Shown piece after piece: positions 1 through 6,187 of a stretch of 11,091 nt of DNA. The position numbers and the translations under genes were made by a program. Origin of the DNA: Clostridia bacterium (GTDB lineage: Bacteria; Bacillota; Clostridia; Oscillospirales; CAG-272); contig JAGBWH010000221.1 in NCBI GenBank assembly GCA_017629925.1, positions 1 through 11,091 on the forward strand, written 5' to 3'. Position 1 is the first letter of the stretch. Every line of letters begins with the position of its first letter. The notes beneath the pieces are model-generated. The model was not told the origin of the DNA, did not search any database, and worked only from the letters and a program-made list of their open reading frames with translations.

Positions 1-81
1 TACGATGATTGTCCCAATTCCCTGTACCAACTACCCTTGAGCGAGGGGATTTGGATGAAGAAACCCCGTTTGGAATGGTGA
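1..81 (+). CDS. possible 3' end of an unidentified gene (partial)
   Basis: Frame 1 is open from the first base to a TGA at 79-81, giving a 26-residue tail that ends in ...GIWMKKPRLEW. The mix of residues is protein-like, but the stretch is too short to identify, and an open frame of this length occurs easily by chance. The stop codon falls inside the left arm of the stem-loop at 61-120. The alternative is that 1-120 belongs to a structured RNA whose 5' part lies outside the window. I do not recognise the product. Confidence 0.2.
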   Translation, partial: YDDCPNSLYQLPLSEGIWMKKPRLEW

Positions 82-120
82 AGGCGTATTTTCATACGTC
101 GAAGCCTTCCAGACGGGTTT
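61..120. repeat. 60-nt imperfect inverted repeat / stem-loop
   Basis: The outer arms pair as AAACCC (61-66) with GGGTTT (115-120). After a one-base bulge, GTTTGGAA (68-75) pairs with TTCCAGAC (107-114), with one G-U if transcribed. A second helix, CGTAT (85-89) with ATACG (94-98), closes a four-base loop, TTTC. No T-run follows on either strand, so it is not a classic intrinsic terminator. It may be part of a structured RNA or the 3' end of a mobile element; the sequence alone does not decide. Confidence 0.45.
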
Positions 121-192
121 AGAAAAAGAAATATAAATCTTCTAATCGGATATTGCAGGGTATACTGTTTTGCTTTCAAACGAATTTATTGT

Positions 193-225
193 GGGATATT
201 TCTTATATATCCCCTTTCTTTTTCG
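193..225 (+). terminator. weak candidate intrinsic terminator
   Basis: GGGATAT (193-199) pairs with ATATCCC (207-213) around a 7-nt loop. On the plus strand it is followed by a T-rich tract (CTTTCTTTTTC). The stem is short and AT-rich, so termination would be weak. It could end a plus-strand transcript entering from the left edge. On the minus strand the hairpin is not followed by a T-run, so it is a poor candidate for the purA terminator. Confidence 0.35.
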
Positions 226-250
226 GTCTTCGCCAAATACACCGCTCAAC

Positions 251-1522
251 TTACATTGTGATGTAAGCATCCCGCTCCGCACCCACCGATACATAGGCGA
301 TTTTACATTTGGTAGCCTTTTCGATGTAGCGAACGTATTTTTGCGCATTTTCGGGCAGGTCCTCAAAACGGCGGCAACCTGAAATGTCTTGCATCCAGCC
401 GTCCATGTACTCATAGACAGGTTTGGCGCAAGCCAACGCTACGCCTGTGGGGAAGCTTTCTGTTCTTTCGCCATTGACTTCATATGCCACGCAAACGGGA
501 ATTTTAGGCAGGTAAGACAGCACGTCGAGTTTGGTGAGTGCAACAATGTCTGCACCTTGCATGAGAACGCCATAGCGTGAAGCGGGGATGTCGAAACCGC
601 CCACGCGGCGAGGTCTGCCTGTGGCTGCGCCGTATTCACCGCCTGCCTGACGAAGAGCCTCCGCTTCTTCTCCGAAGAGTTCGCAGGTGAAGGGGCCTTC
701 GCCCACACAGCTGGAGTAGGCTTTCATAATCCCAATGGTTTGGTCTAATTTTTTAGAGGGAATGCCTGCACCGATGGGTGCGTAGGCGGCAATCGTAGAA
801 GAGGAGGAGGTGTAAGGATAAATACCAAAATCAATGTCGCGCAAAACGCCAAGTTGGGCTTCAAAGAGCACGGATTTGCCTTCTTCTGCCGCCTGGGCAA
901 AGAACGCGGTGGTGTCGCAAATATACTCTTTGAAGGGCAGACCGTAGGTGGTGAGCCACTCCATGATCGTTTCGGCTACAAGGGCTTGGTGTCCATAGCC
1001 TTTTTCGACAGTCAGGTTTTTCCATTCAAGCAAAGCAGGCAAACGTTTTGCCACATCATCCATGTGGAGCAAATCTCCCATGCGGAGAGCTTTTTTCATA
1101 TATTTATCGGCATAAACGGGAGCAATACCACGGCGGGTAGAGCCAAACTTCGCATCTCCCAGTCTATCCTCTTCCAAAATATCCAGCAATTTATGATAAG
1201 GCATACAAATGGTGGCTCTATCGCTGATTTTGAGGTGTTTTGGAGTGATTTCAATGCCCGCTTGGCGCAAACGCTCTACTTCGTGGAAAAGATGCTCCAC
1301 GTCAATGACCATACCAGGCCCCATCACATTGACGGTTTCGTCACGGAGAATACCGGAAGGAAGAAGATTTAGAATAAATTTCCCGCGAGGGTTGATAACG
1401 GTATGACCTGCATTGTTCCCCCCTTGATAACGACAAACGATATCGTAATCTGAAGAGAGGAGGTCAACCATGCGCCCTTTGCCTTCGTCGCCCCAGTTAA
1501 TTCCTACAATGGCTGTAAACAT
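251..1522 (-). CDS. purA: adenylosuccinate synthetase PurA
   Basis: PurA is the cytosolic GTP-dependent enzyme that joins IMP and aspartate to give adenylosuccinate, the first committed step to AMP. The 423-residue length fits the family. Residues 11-17 are the GDEGKGR phosphate loop, and 34-41 are GGNNAGHT with the conserved His. GSTRRGIAP (127-135), a DIDFGIYPY segment (229-237), VGEGPFTCELF (273-283) and TGRPRRVGGFD (301-311) follow in family order. The active-site signatures are variant: EAQLG (221-225) where most PurA have EGAQG, and TSSSS where most have TSSN. An ATG 22 codons upstream is in frame, but the start at 1522 gives the canonical MFTAIVGINWGDEGKGR terminus and has AGAAAGGA about 8 nt upstream. 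The gene appears monocistronic, with its own promoter at 1577-1605, and I see no purine riboswitch in the short leader. No convincing terminator follows it. Confidence 0.96.
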   Translation of the reverse strand: MFTAIVGINWGDEGKGRMVDLLSSDYDIVCRYQGGNNAGHTVINPRGKFILNLLPSGILRDETVNVMGPGMVIDVEHLFHEVERLRQAGIEITPKHLKISDRATICMPYHKLLDILEEDRLGDAKFGSTRRGIAPVYADKYMKKALRMGDLLHMDDVAKRLPALLEWKNLTVEKGYGHQALVAETIMEWLTTYGLPFKEYICDTTAFFAQAAEEGKSVLFEAQLGVLRDIDFGIYPYTSSSSTIAAYAPIGAGIPSKKLDQTIGIMKAYSSCVGEGPFTCELFGEEAEALRQAGGEYGAATGRPRRVGGFDIPASRYGVLMQGADIVALTKLDVLSYLPKIPVCVAYEVNGERTESFPTGVALACAKPVYEYMDGWMQDISGCRRFEDLPENAQKYVRYIEKATKCKIAYVSVGAERDAYITM

Positions 1523-1576
1523 ATTTTCATTCCTTTCTTTCTGGCAAAATACTTTATGCATAATTTTAACGACTAT

Positions 1577-1605
1577 ATTGTACCACATTTTTTTCTACTT
1601 GTCAC
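1577..1605 (-). promoter_or_regulatory. sigma-A-type promoter for purA
   Basis: Read on the minus strand, a -35 box GTGACA (1600-1605) and a -10 box TACAAT (1577-1582) are separated by exactly 17 bp. Each box differs from consensus at one position. Transcription would start near 1570, leaving a leader of about 48 nt before the PurA start, too short for a riboswitch. Confidence 0.75.
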
Positions 1606-1656
1606 CTGTTTTTGGAAAAAAATGCGGGGGGAATTGAAAAAAACAATTATTAAAAT

Positions 1657-1918
1657 CAAGCCGAAGGCTTGGATATCCCTTCGGGAAATGACGGGCTTCG
1701 CCCTTATTGCATCAACACGCAGTGTTGTATATCATCAATGCGTAAGCATTGTATATCATCAACACGCAGTGTTGTATATCATCAACCCGCAGGAAACAGT
1801 ATACACGGCTATGCCGTGATGAGATACAAGGGCGGCTCGCCGCCCTTGATGATATACGAATGTATATCTCGCCGCAGGCGAGTTATACATTCAATGATAT
1901 ACCAAACCTGCGGTTTGG
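1657..1918. repeat. array of ten short palindromes with inverted linkers
   Basis: This intergenic stretch is almost wholly made of small hairpins: CAAGCC-gaa-GGCTTG (1657-1671), CCC-ttc-GGG (1677-1685), GGGC-ttc-GCCC (1693-1703), CAACAC-gca-GTGTTG (1713-1727 and again 1760-1774), CAATGC-gtaa-GCATTG (1736-1751), CACGGC-tat-GCCGTG (1804-1818), CAAGGGCGGC-tc-GCCGCCCTTG (1827-1848), a two-tier hairpin with outer GAATGTATA/TATACATTC and inner CTCGCC/GGCGAG (1858-1892), and CCAAACC-tgc-GGTTTGG (1902-1918). On the left the linker TATATCATCAA occurs three times (1728, 1752 and 1775). On the right its reverse complement occurs three times (exact at 1846-1856, near matches at 1818-1827 and 1891-1901). 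The two sets can pair in nested order, giving a branched, tree-like fold. It lies between the purA promoter and the tRNA terminator. I see no coding capacity. Function is unknown; a non-autonomous repeat element is one possibility. Confidence 0.85.
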
Positions 1919-1920
1919 AT

Positions 1921-1955
1921 AAAAAAATCCGAGAACAGTGTTCTCGGATTTTTTT
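1921..1955. terminator. perfect palindromic bidirectional terminator
   Basis: A 17-base arm (1921-1937, A-run plus ATCCGAGAACA) is the exact reverse complement of 1939-1955 around a single central G. In practice the loop would be about 5 nt. Either strand gives a GC-containing stem followed by seven or more T residues. On the minus strand it starts directly after the tRNA CCA end, so it should terminate the tRNA transcript. It would also work for plus-strand transcription. Confidence 0.9.
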
Positions 1956-2031
1956 GGTGGGCCATCAGGGACTTGAACCCCGGACCAACCGGTTATGAGC
2001 CGGTAGCTCTAACCAACTGAGCTAATGGCCC
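1955..2031 (-). tRNA. tRNA with CAT anticodon (Ile2/lysidine type likely; elongator Met possible)
   Basis: This is a 77-nt cloverleaf with an encoded CCA end. The acceptor arms GGGCCAT and ATGGCCC pair perfectly over 7 bp, with A as discriminator. The D arm reads AGCTCAGTTGGTTAGAGC. The anticodon arm is ACCGG-CTCATAA-CCGGT, and the T arm is CGGGG-TTCAAGT-CCCTG. The paired 1-72 position and the lack of GGG/CCC in the anticodon stem exclude the initiator. A CAT anticodon reads AUG in elongator tRNA-Met, or AUA in tRNA-Ile2 after TilS changes the wobble C to lysidine. C4-G69 and C5-G68 in the acceptor stem and the CTCATAA loop lean toward Ile2, but this is not proof. Confidence 0.95.
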
Positions 2032-2064
2032 GTGTCAATCCTTGTGAGATTGGCAACGGGCATT

Positions 2065-2070
2065 ATTATA
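2065..2070 (-). promoter_or_regulatory. probable -10 box of the tRNA gene
   Basis: A perfect TATAAT on the minus strand lies about 34 bp upstream of the mature tRNA 5' end. I found no good -35 box at 16-18 bp. The transcribed leader can form a small hairpin (CAATC/GATTG, around 2036-2052) that RNase P would remove. Confidence 0.4.
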
Positions 2071-2121
2071 ACAAAATGTTGTGTCTAAATGATGAACAAA
2101 TATCTAATATTTTATGAACAT

Positions 2122-2775
2122 TTAGGAGTGAGGGGGGTAATCGGTTGGCTCATCCGCGTGGTTTTCGGGAAGTAGTGGCGAGGGCGAAAGGGAGGAAACG
2201 TCAAGGATGGGTGGGTATGCGATATCCACTTTTTTCGCACACAGCACAGGCTCTACACATACACCTATGGCTTTGAAGGGATCGGCTCCAAACATTCTGT
2301 CTCGAATGAAACCTGCGATGCCACCGCCACGGAATGCCTGTGGCACAAATTGCTCCACCAGCCCATCTATCATGGATTTGCCCGGCAATTCCGTCATGGC
2401 AACGTGCAAGGTATCCCGTTCCGGATAGAGTTTCAGACGGCGAATGTTGGGTATTTCGGGAAAAATGACCTCAATTTTCAGCACAGGCAGACCGTCTTCC
2501 GTGCTGGTGAGTTGTCCTGCGCATCTCACCTGATATTGCTCGCCTCCAAAGCAGAGCGCACCTTCGGTATAGTCGTAGAGTCCCACCTCGAGCCAATGAC
2601 TTTTTTCGCCTTCCTCAAATCCAATCTGAAGTCTCTCGCCTTGGGTTTGTATATGCAAAAATGAAAGCCCCTCGGTGTGATTATTTTGCATAAAGCGGAC
2701 AAAGAGTGGCAAAATACCAATATTATTTTTCGGGAAAGCATAGTTGCCCACAAAAAGATCAAGCGCCTTTGGCAA
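2122..2775 (-). CDS. C-terminal part of the serine hydrolase, separated by an in-frame TAG
   Basis: This 217-residue stretch lies in exactly the same frame as the serine hydrolase at 2779-4008, separated from it only by TAG (2779-2781) and one CCT codon. Its only candidate start is a TTG at 2775 with no Shine-Dalgarno sequence before it, so independent translation is doubtful. The opening LDLFVGNYAFPKNNIGILPL, then MQNNHTEGLSFLHIQ, then a beta-rich segment (residues 40-130), resembles the C-terminal extension I associate with longer clostridial serine hydrolases (LxGxxY...N.G.LPL...NN.T.G). No membrane segment or catalytic motif is visible. The most likely reading is the distal half of one roughly 628-residue protein broken by a nonsense mutation. 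Alternatives are a separate small protein, amber readthrough or a sequence error. It ends in TAA. Confidence 0.6.
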   Translation of the reverse strand: MPKALDLFVGNYAFPKNNIGILPLFVRFMQNNHTEGLSFLHIQTQGERLQIGFEEGEKSHWLEVGLYDYTEGALCFGGEQYQVRCAGQLTSTEDGLPVLKIEVIFPEIPNIRRLKLYPERDTLHVAMTELPGKSMIDGLVEQFVPQAFRGGGIAGFIRDRMFGADPFKAIGVCVEPVLCAKKVDIAYPPILDVSSLSPSPLLPENHADEPTDYPPHS

Positions 2776-2778
2776 AGG

Positions 2779-4008
2779 CTAACTTGAGGTTTTTCTCAGT
2801 TTTGCCCACAGTTTGCCCCAAAATCCAGGGGTAGGCAGAGGCGAGAGCCAAGCATTTTTTATCCAGAAGTTTTTTTCTGCAAGGCGGAGGGCTTTGTCGT
2901 GTTTTTTGTTGGTTTTTAGGGGGGTATTTGAGAAATTTGAGGGATTTGCCAATGTGTTTGCGATAATTTCCAGTACATTTGAGCGTTCAAATATAAAATT
3001 ATTCCCCGCAGTCAGCACCACGACGGTATCCGTTTTGGGGCAAATCCAAACATTCTGCCCCAGCATACCTGAAAAGAGAAAACTATCCCCTTCTTTTGAC
3101 ACCCAAATATGCAAGCCATAGTCAAAATTGCTTTTGTCCTCGCTTGAGAAGGTTTTGCGACACATGAGTCCAAGCCACTTTTCGCTGACAATTTGTCTGC
3201 CTTCCCACTTGCCACCTTGCAAAAACAGTTGCCCCAACTTTGCCATATCTTCGGGTGCAACATACATCCCCCAGCCACCTTTTTCTTTGCCTTCAGGCCC
3301 TTTCTCACAGAAAAAATGCTGTATGCCCATCGGGCGAAATAGATGTTCGGATAACCACTGCGACAGACTTTTTTTCGTGATTTTTTGGATGATGCAAGAG
3401 AGCATATAGGTGTTCATGCTGTTATAGTGGAAACGCGTGCCCGGCTCAAAATCGGGCACACTTTCAAAAAAAGCTTTGCTCCACTGTGCGCATACGACCG
3501 ACGTGGGCTCTGAGATGCCCGAAATCCCCGCTGACATAGAAAGCAGATGCCATATCGTGATGTTTTTAAGATGGGGATGTATTTTTCCCGGACAGTCATC
3601 GGCTAATATGTCAACTAATTTTGTGCCGAGTGTCAGTTGTCCTGCGTCGATGAGTTGCCCCACCGCCAAAGCGGTGATGCTCTTTGCCATAGAATGGGTG
3701 AGCGACCAAATGCCTGTATCGTATCCCTTTGCTGCCGCACGGCAAATCACCTTGCCATGACGTAATACCAGCAAAGTATGCAGGTTGGCGTCCTTGTGGG
3801 CTTCAATTTGCCCTATCATTTCCACCAAGCGCATAGAGGAAATGCCTGTGCGCTCTGCCGAGACGAGGGGGGATTTTGGGGACTGGGTACGCGCAGAAAA
3901 ACAGTCAAGTTTTTGCGGAAAATAGGGGACTTGGGCAATGTCGGTTTCCCCTTTGATACCATATCGAACAAGCATATCTATCATTTGACGGCGCAATTTA
4001 GCATCCAT
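2779..4008 (-). CDS. serine hydrolase, beta-lactamase/penicillin-binding-protein-like fold
   Basis: This is a 409-residue protein of the class C beta-lactamase-like family (Pfam PF00144 type), which includes DD-peptidases, esterases and amidases acting through an acyl-serine. The SxxK motif is SMAK at 106-109 (nucleophile Ser106, general base Lys109), preceded by IWSLTH. The Tyr motif is HYNSMNTYML (Tyr195). A FSGMLGQ segment (312-318) stands in the place of the KTG/HxG strand. DILADDCPGK, ITIWHLLSMSAGI (150-162) and EHLFRPMGI (221-229) are typical of the fold. No signal peptide or membrane segment is visible, so it is probably cytosolic. The start is supported by AGAGGA about 9 nt upstream. 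The reading frame ends at a TAG, the only TAG stop among the complete genes here, and continues open for 218 more codons. The catalytic domain looks complete, so this part may still be active; the substrate is unknown. Confidence 0.88.
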   Translation of the reverse strand: MDAKLRRQMIDMLVRYGIKGETDIAQVPYFPQKLDCFSARTQSPKSPLVSAERTGISSMRLVEMIGQIEAHKDANLHTLLVLRHGKVICRAAAKGYDTGIWSLTHSMAKSITALAVGQLIDAGQLTLGTKLVDILADDCPGKIHPHLKNITIWHLLSMSAGISGISEPTSVVCAQWSKAFFESVPDFEPGTRFHYNSMNTYMLSCIIQKITKKSLSQWLSEHLFRPMGIQHFFCEKGPEGKEKGGWGMYVAPEDMAKLGQLFLQGGKWEGRQIVSEKWLGLMCRKTFSSEDKSNFDYGLHIWVSKEGDSFLFSGMLGQNVWICPKTDTVVVLTAGNNFIFERSNVLEIIANTLANPSNFSNTPLKTNKKHDKALRLAEKNFWIKNAWLSPLPTPGFWGKLWAKLRKTSS

Positions 4009-4067
4009 GCCTTTGTCCTCTCTTTCTTACATCATTTTAGTATGGCAAAAAGACCTTACTTTTAATC

Positions 4068-4115
4068 AAAAAGCGAAGCCATGAAAACACTTTCTATGCT
4101 CCACGGCTTCGCTTT
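4068..4115 (-). terminator. intrinsic terminator of the oxidoreductase gene
   Basis: AAAGCGAAGCC (4070-4080) and GGCTTCGCTTT (4105-4115) pair perfectly over 11 bp. On the minus strand the hairpin is followed by CTTTTTG. The loop of 24 nt is longer than usual. It lies 16 bp downstream of the oxidoreductase stop and upstream of the serine hydrolase, so the two genes are probably separate transcripts. Confidence 0.6.
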
Positions 4116-4130
4116 GTTTCGCCTTTTCTA

Positions 4131-5183
4131 TTAGAGTGCGGGGGAGAAAGTCACCACGCGGTTCTCAGCGGCGGAGGTGAGTGCAGATTGCATCACCAAA
4201 AGCACGCGTCTAACTTCGCTGTCGGCTATACGTTTTTGCGCTTTACCCTCGATGGCATCTACAAAATTCCGATAGAAATCGTGCACATCGGAAGGGGAAG
4301 GTGCGATGGTAAATTCATTTACGGTAGCGTCACTTCTGGGTGCCATGGTTTTGGTGATACCTGATGCAGTTTGCACAGGATGCGCATCGCCTTCGCCCCA
4401 GTTGGTACATTGGCGCACCCGTATGGAGTCATTCCAACCCATAATTTGCGCTGTTCCCTGCTCAAATTGACCATAGAAACGATTGTTGGTGATGAAATTA
4501 TAAGTACCTACTTCCACATAACCAACCACGCCATTGGCAAAATGCAAAAACAGTTTGAAACCGTCATCTACTTCGGAGTTGGTATAGTTGGTGGTGATGC
4601 AATAAAGAGAATTGATAGGAGAGTCAACAAGCAAAAGCATTTGGTCAATGAGATGCACGCCCCAGTCGAGCATCATACCGCCGCCATGTTGCTTTTCACA
4701 GCGCCAGTCACCGGGAATACCGCGAGAGCCTTGCACATAAGAGCCCAAAAACAAGGGCTTGCCAATGCGCTCTGTCTCGATCATGTCTTTCATAAGCAAA
4801 AAGTCTGTGTCCCAACGTCTGTTTTGGTGCACTTCGAACACTTTACCTGTTTCGTTTGCGGTTTGGACGATTTCGTCAAACTCTTCCACAGACATGGTAA
4901 CGGGTTTTTCGCAAATGACATGCTTGCCTGCGCGCAAAGCTCTTACGCACAAATCTTTATGGCTGTCGTTGGGGGTTGCCACAACGATGATGTCTGCCTC
5001 ACCTGCGAGCATATCTTCGTAACTTTCATATGTATGAATGCCCTGCTCTTTTGCATATTCCATGCGAACAGGACGAATATCGTAAATCCCAACGAGATCC
5101 ACAACGTTATTTTTCAAAATCTTTTGACCATGCCAATTGCCTTGACCTCCAAAGCCGACAATCGCCACTTTTTTCTTTGCCAT
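4131..5183 (-). CDS. Gfo/Idh/MocA-family NAD(P)-dependent oxidoreductase
   Basis: This is a 350-residue two-domain dehydrogenase. The N-terminal Rossmann fold carries VAIVGFGGQG (6-15), an acidic residue ending strand 2 (IYDIRP, Asp35), ATPNDSH (69-75) and the family hallmark CEKPVT (91-96), whose Lys is catalytic in relatives. The C-terminal half shows QNRRW (120-124) and GGGMMLDWGVHLIDQ (167-181), with the conserved Asp and His of the sugar-binding site. Family members oxidise or reduce sugars, inositols and related compounds; the substrate cannot be read from sequence. An in-frame ATG at 5255 would overlap the -10 box, so I choose the ATG at 5183, which has AGGAAAGG about 8 nt upstream. 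It appears to be a single-gene unit with a strong promoter and a terminator. No sugar transporter or regulator lies beside it. Confidence 0.93.
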   Translation of the reverse strand: MAKKKVAIVGFGGQGNWHGQKILKNNVVDLVGIYDIRPVRMEYAKEQGIHTYESYEDMLAGEADIIVVATPNDSHKDLCVRALRAGKHVICEKPVTMSVEEFDEIVQTANETGKVFEVHQNRRWDTDFLLMKDMIETERIGKPLFLGSYVQGSRGIPGDWRCEKQHGGGMMLDWGVHLIDQMLLLVDSPINSLYCITTNYTNSEVDDGFKLFLHFANGVVGYVEVGTYNFITNNRFYGQFEQGTAQIMGWNDSIRVRQCTNWGEGDAHPVQTASGITKTMAPRSDATVNEFTIAPSPSDVHDFYRNFVDAIEGKAQKRIADSEVRRVLLVMQSALTSAAENRVVTFSPAL

Positions 5184-5253
5184 AGTGATTACCTTTCCTA
5201 AAAAACGTTTGATAAATAAACTTGATGATGCCTTCTTGTGTGATACTGCTGCC

Positions 5254-5283
5254 ATTATAGCACTTTGGATGATGATTTGTCTA
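5254..5283 (-). promoter_or_regulatory. near-consensus promoter for the oxidoreductase
   Basis: Minus-strand TAGACA (5278-5283) and a perfect TATAAT (5254-5259) are separated by 18 bp. The expected start is near 5247, leaving a 5' leader of about 64 nt. The promoter overlaps the longest possible open frame, which supports the shorter start at 5183. Confidence 0.75.
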
Positions 5284-5312
5284 CCTATTTTTCAATTTTT
5301 TTACAAAAATTT

Positions 5313-6170
5313 TCACAGCAAAAGATCCACAAGATAGCCAAACACAAGGCCGTGCAATGCCAAAGCACCTAAAATGAGAAAACTCTGCTTTTTGGACGAG
5401 TTTTGGCGCAAAAGCACGATGCTCCCAATCCCCACACAGGGGATCATACCTGAAAGCAACATCCCCATTTTAATGATACCGCCGGTATACAGTTCTGTTA
5501 AAATGACAGAGGAGGTGCAGTTGGGAATAAGCCCAATCAAAGTGGCGGCAAGGTAAGACAAAATGCCTTGACTTTGTGCAAAGCCGGCGAGCCTGTCCTC
5601 GCCAATCCATTCAATCATCCCCCCCAGCACCACATTCACCGCGAAAATAAACAGGGTGATTTGCAAGGTGTGATGAAGTGCAGAACGCCAAATGCCCTCC
5701 TCACAATGACAATGCTCTTTTTGGCAAGACTCATGAATGGTGGGGGTGTGTTCTTTTGGTTTGAAACACAAATCCACTCCATATCCCACAGCCAACGCCA
5801 AGGCAAGTTTGATGCCCACAATCAGGCATATCTTCCCTGCCCCCACCTCGCCCGCCACAAGTAGCGGCAACATTTCATCCGAGGTGGCAATCAAGACGGA
5901 AAAAAGCGCGCCAAGAGAAATCACTCTGTTGACATAAAGGCTGGATGCCATGGCAGAAAAACCGCATTGCGGTACGGTTCCCAGTAGCCCTCCGCAAGCG
6001 GGGGCAATGTGTTTTGAGCGTTTGAACCACTTCTCTACGATGCCAAGTGTGGCGGCTTTGTGTTCAAACCACTCTAAAAACAGATAGGTCAAAAAAAGAA
6101 ACGGAATGACCTTCAGCGTATCGAGCAAAGCGTGCAGACACACGTGCCCTATGGTGTGTAAAACAGGCAT
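5313..6170 (-). CDS. membrane permease, ArsP_2-type putative heavy-metal exporter
   Basis: This 285-residue integral membrane protein has about eight or more hydrophobic segments. The N-terminal block DTLKVIPFLFLTYLFLEWFEHKA, then GGLLGTVPQCGFSA (60-73) and ATSDEMLPLL (95-104), recalls the clostridial proteins annotated as arsenic efflux or putative manganese/heavy-metal transporters (Pfam ArsP_2). The second half repeats the pattern with LIGLIPNCTSSV (211-222) and GMIPCVGIGS (241-250), suggesting two pseudo-symmetric halves. Between them is a hydrophilic loop rich in His and Cys (HESCQKEHCHC, 146-156), a likely soft-metal site. It starts 17 bp after the stop of the Fur-family gene with AAAGGA as RBS, so it should be co-transcribed and metal-regulated. 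Export of a metal is inferred; neither direction nor ion can be read from sequence. Confidence 0.8.
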   Translation of the reverse strand: MPVLHTIGHVCLHALLDTLKVIPFLFLTYLFLEWFEHKAATLGIVEKWFKRSKHIAPACGGLLGTVPQCGFSAMASSLYVNRVISLGALFSVLIATSDEMLPLLVAGEVGAGKICLIVGIKLALALAVGYGVDLCFKPKEHTPTIHESCQKEHCHCEEGIWRSALHHTLQITLFIFAVNVVLGGMIEWIGEDRLAGFAQSQGILSYLAATLIGLIPNCTSSVILTELYTGGIIKMGMLLSGMIPCVGIGSIVLLRQNSSKKQSFLILGALALHGLVFGYLVDLLL

Positions 6171-6187
6171 TTTCTATTTTCCTTTAC

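Noticed and set aside
854..1372. Plus-strand open frame of 172 codons opposite purA
   Set aside because: It is antisense to well-conserved PurA sequence and has no recognisable domain or start signal.
1523..1576. Purine riboswitch in the purA leader
   Set aside because: The leader is only about 48 nt, too short for an aptamer plus expression platform, and no purine-aptamer core sequences are visible.
1523..1588. Longer N-terminus of PurA (22 extra codons)
   Set aside because: The extension would include the promoter -10 box (1577-1582) and the leader, and the inner start has a good ribosome binding site and matches the family terminus.
1556..1819. Plus-strand open frame of 87 codons
   Set aside because: It covers the purA promoter region and the hairpin array; its sequence is repeat-derived and there is no ribosome binding site.
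1657..1918. CRISPR array
   Set aside because: There is no constant repeat of 24-37 bp with unique spacers; here the linkers are constant and short, and the variable parts are palindromes.
1669..1998. Plus-strand open frame of 109 codons ending in ...VGHQGLEPRTNRL
   Set aside because: It runs through the hairpin array, the terminator and the antisense of the tRNA. The last residues are a translation of tRNA antisense, a familiar false gene.
4371..5201. Plus-strand open frame of 276 codons opposite the oxidoreductase
   Set aside because: It is a shadow of a clear Gfo/Idh/MocA gene on the other strand; its Cys/His-rich composition is typical of antisense frames.
5284..5312. Terminator after the permease gene
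   Set aside because: Only an A/T-only inverted repeat (AATTTTT/AAAAATT) is present, without GC pairs in the stem; not convincing enough to list.
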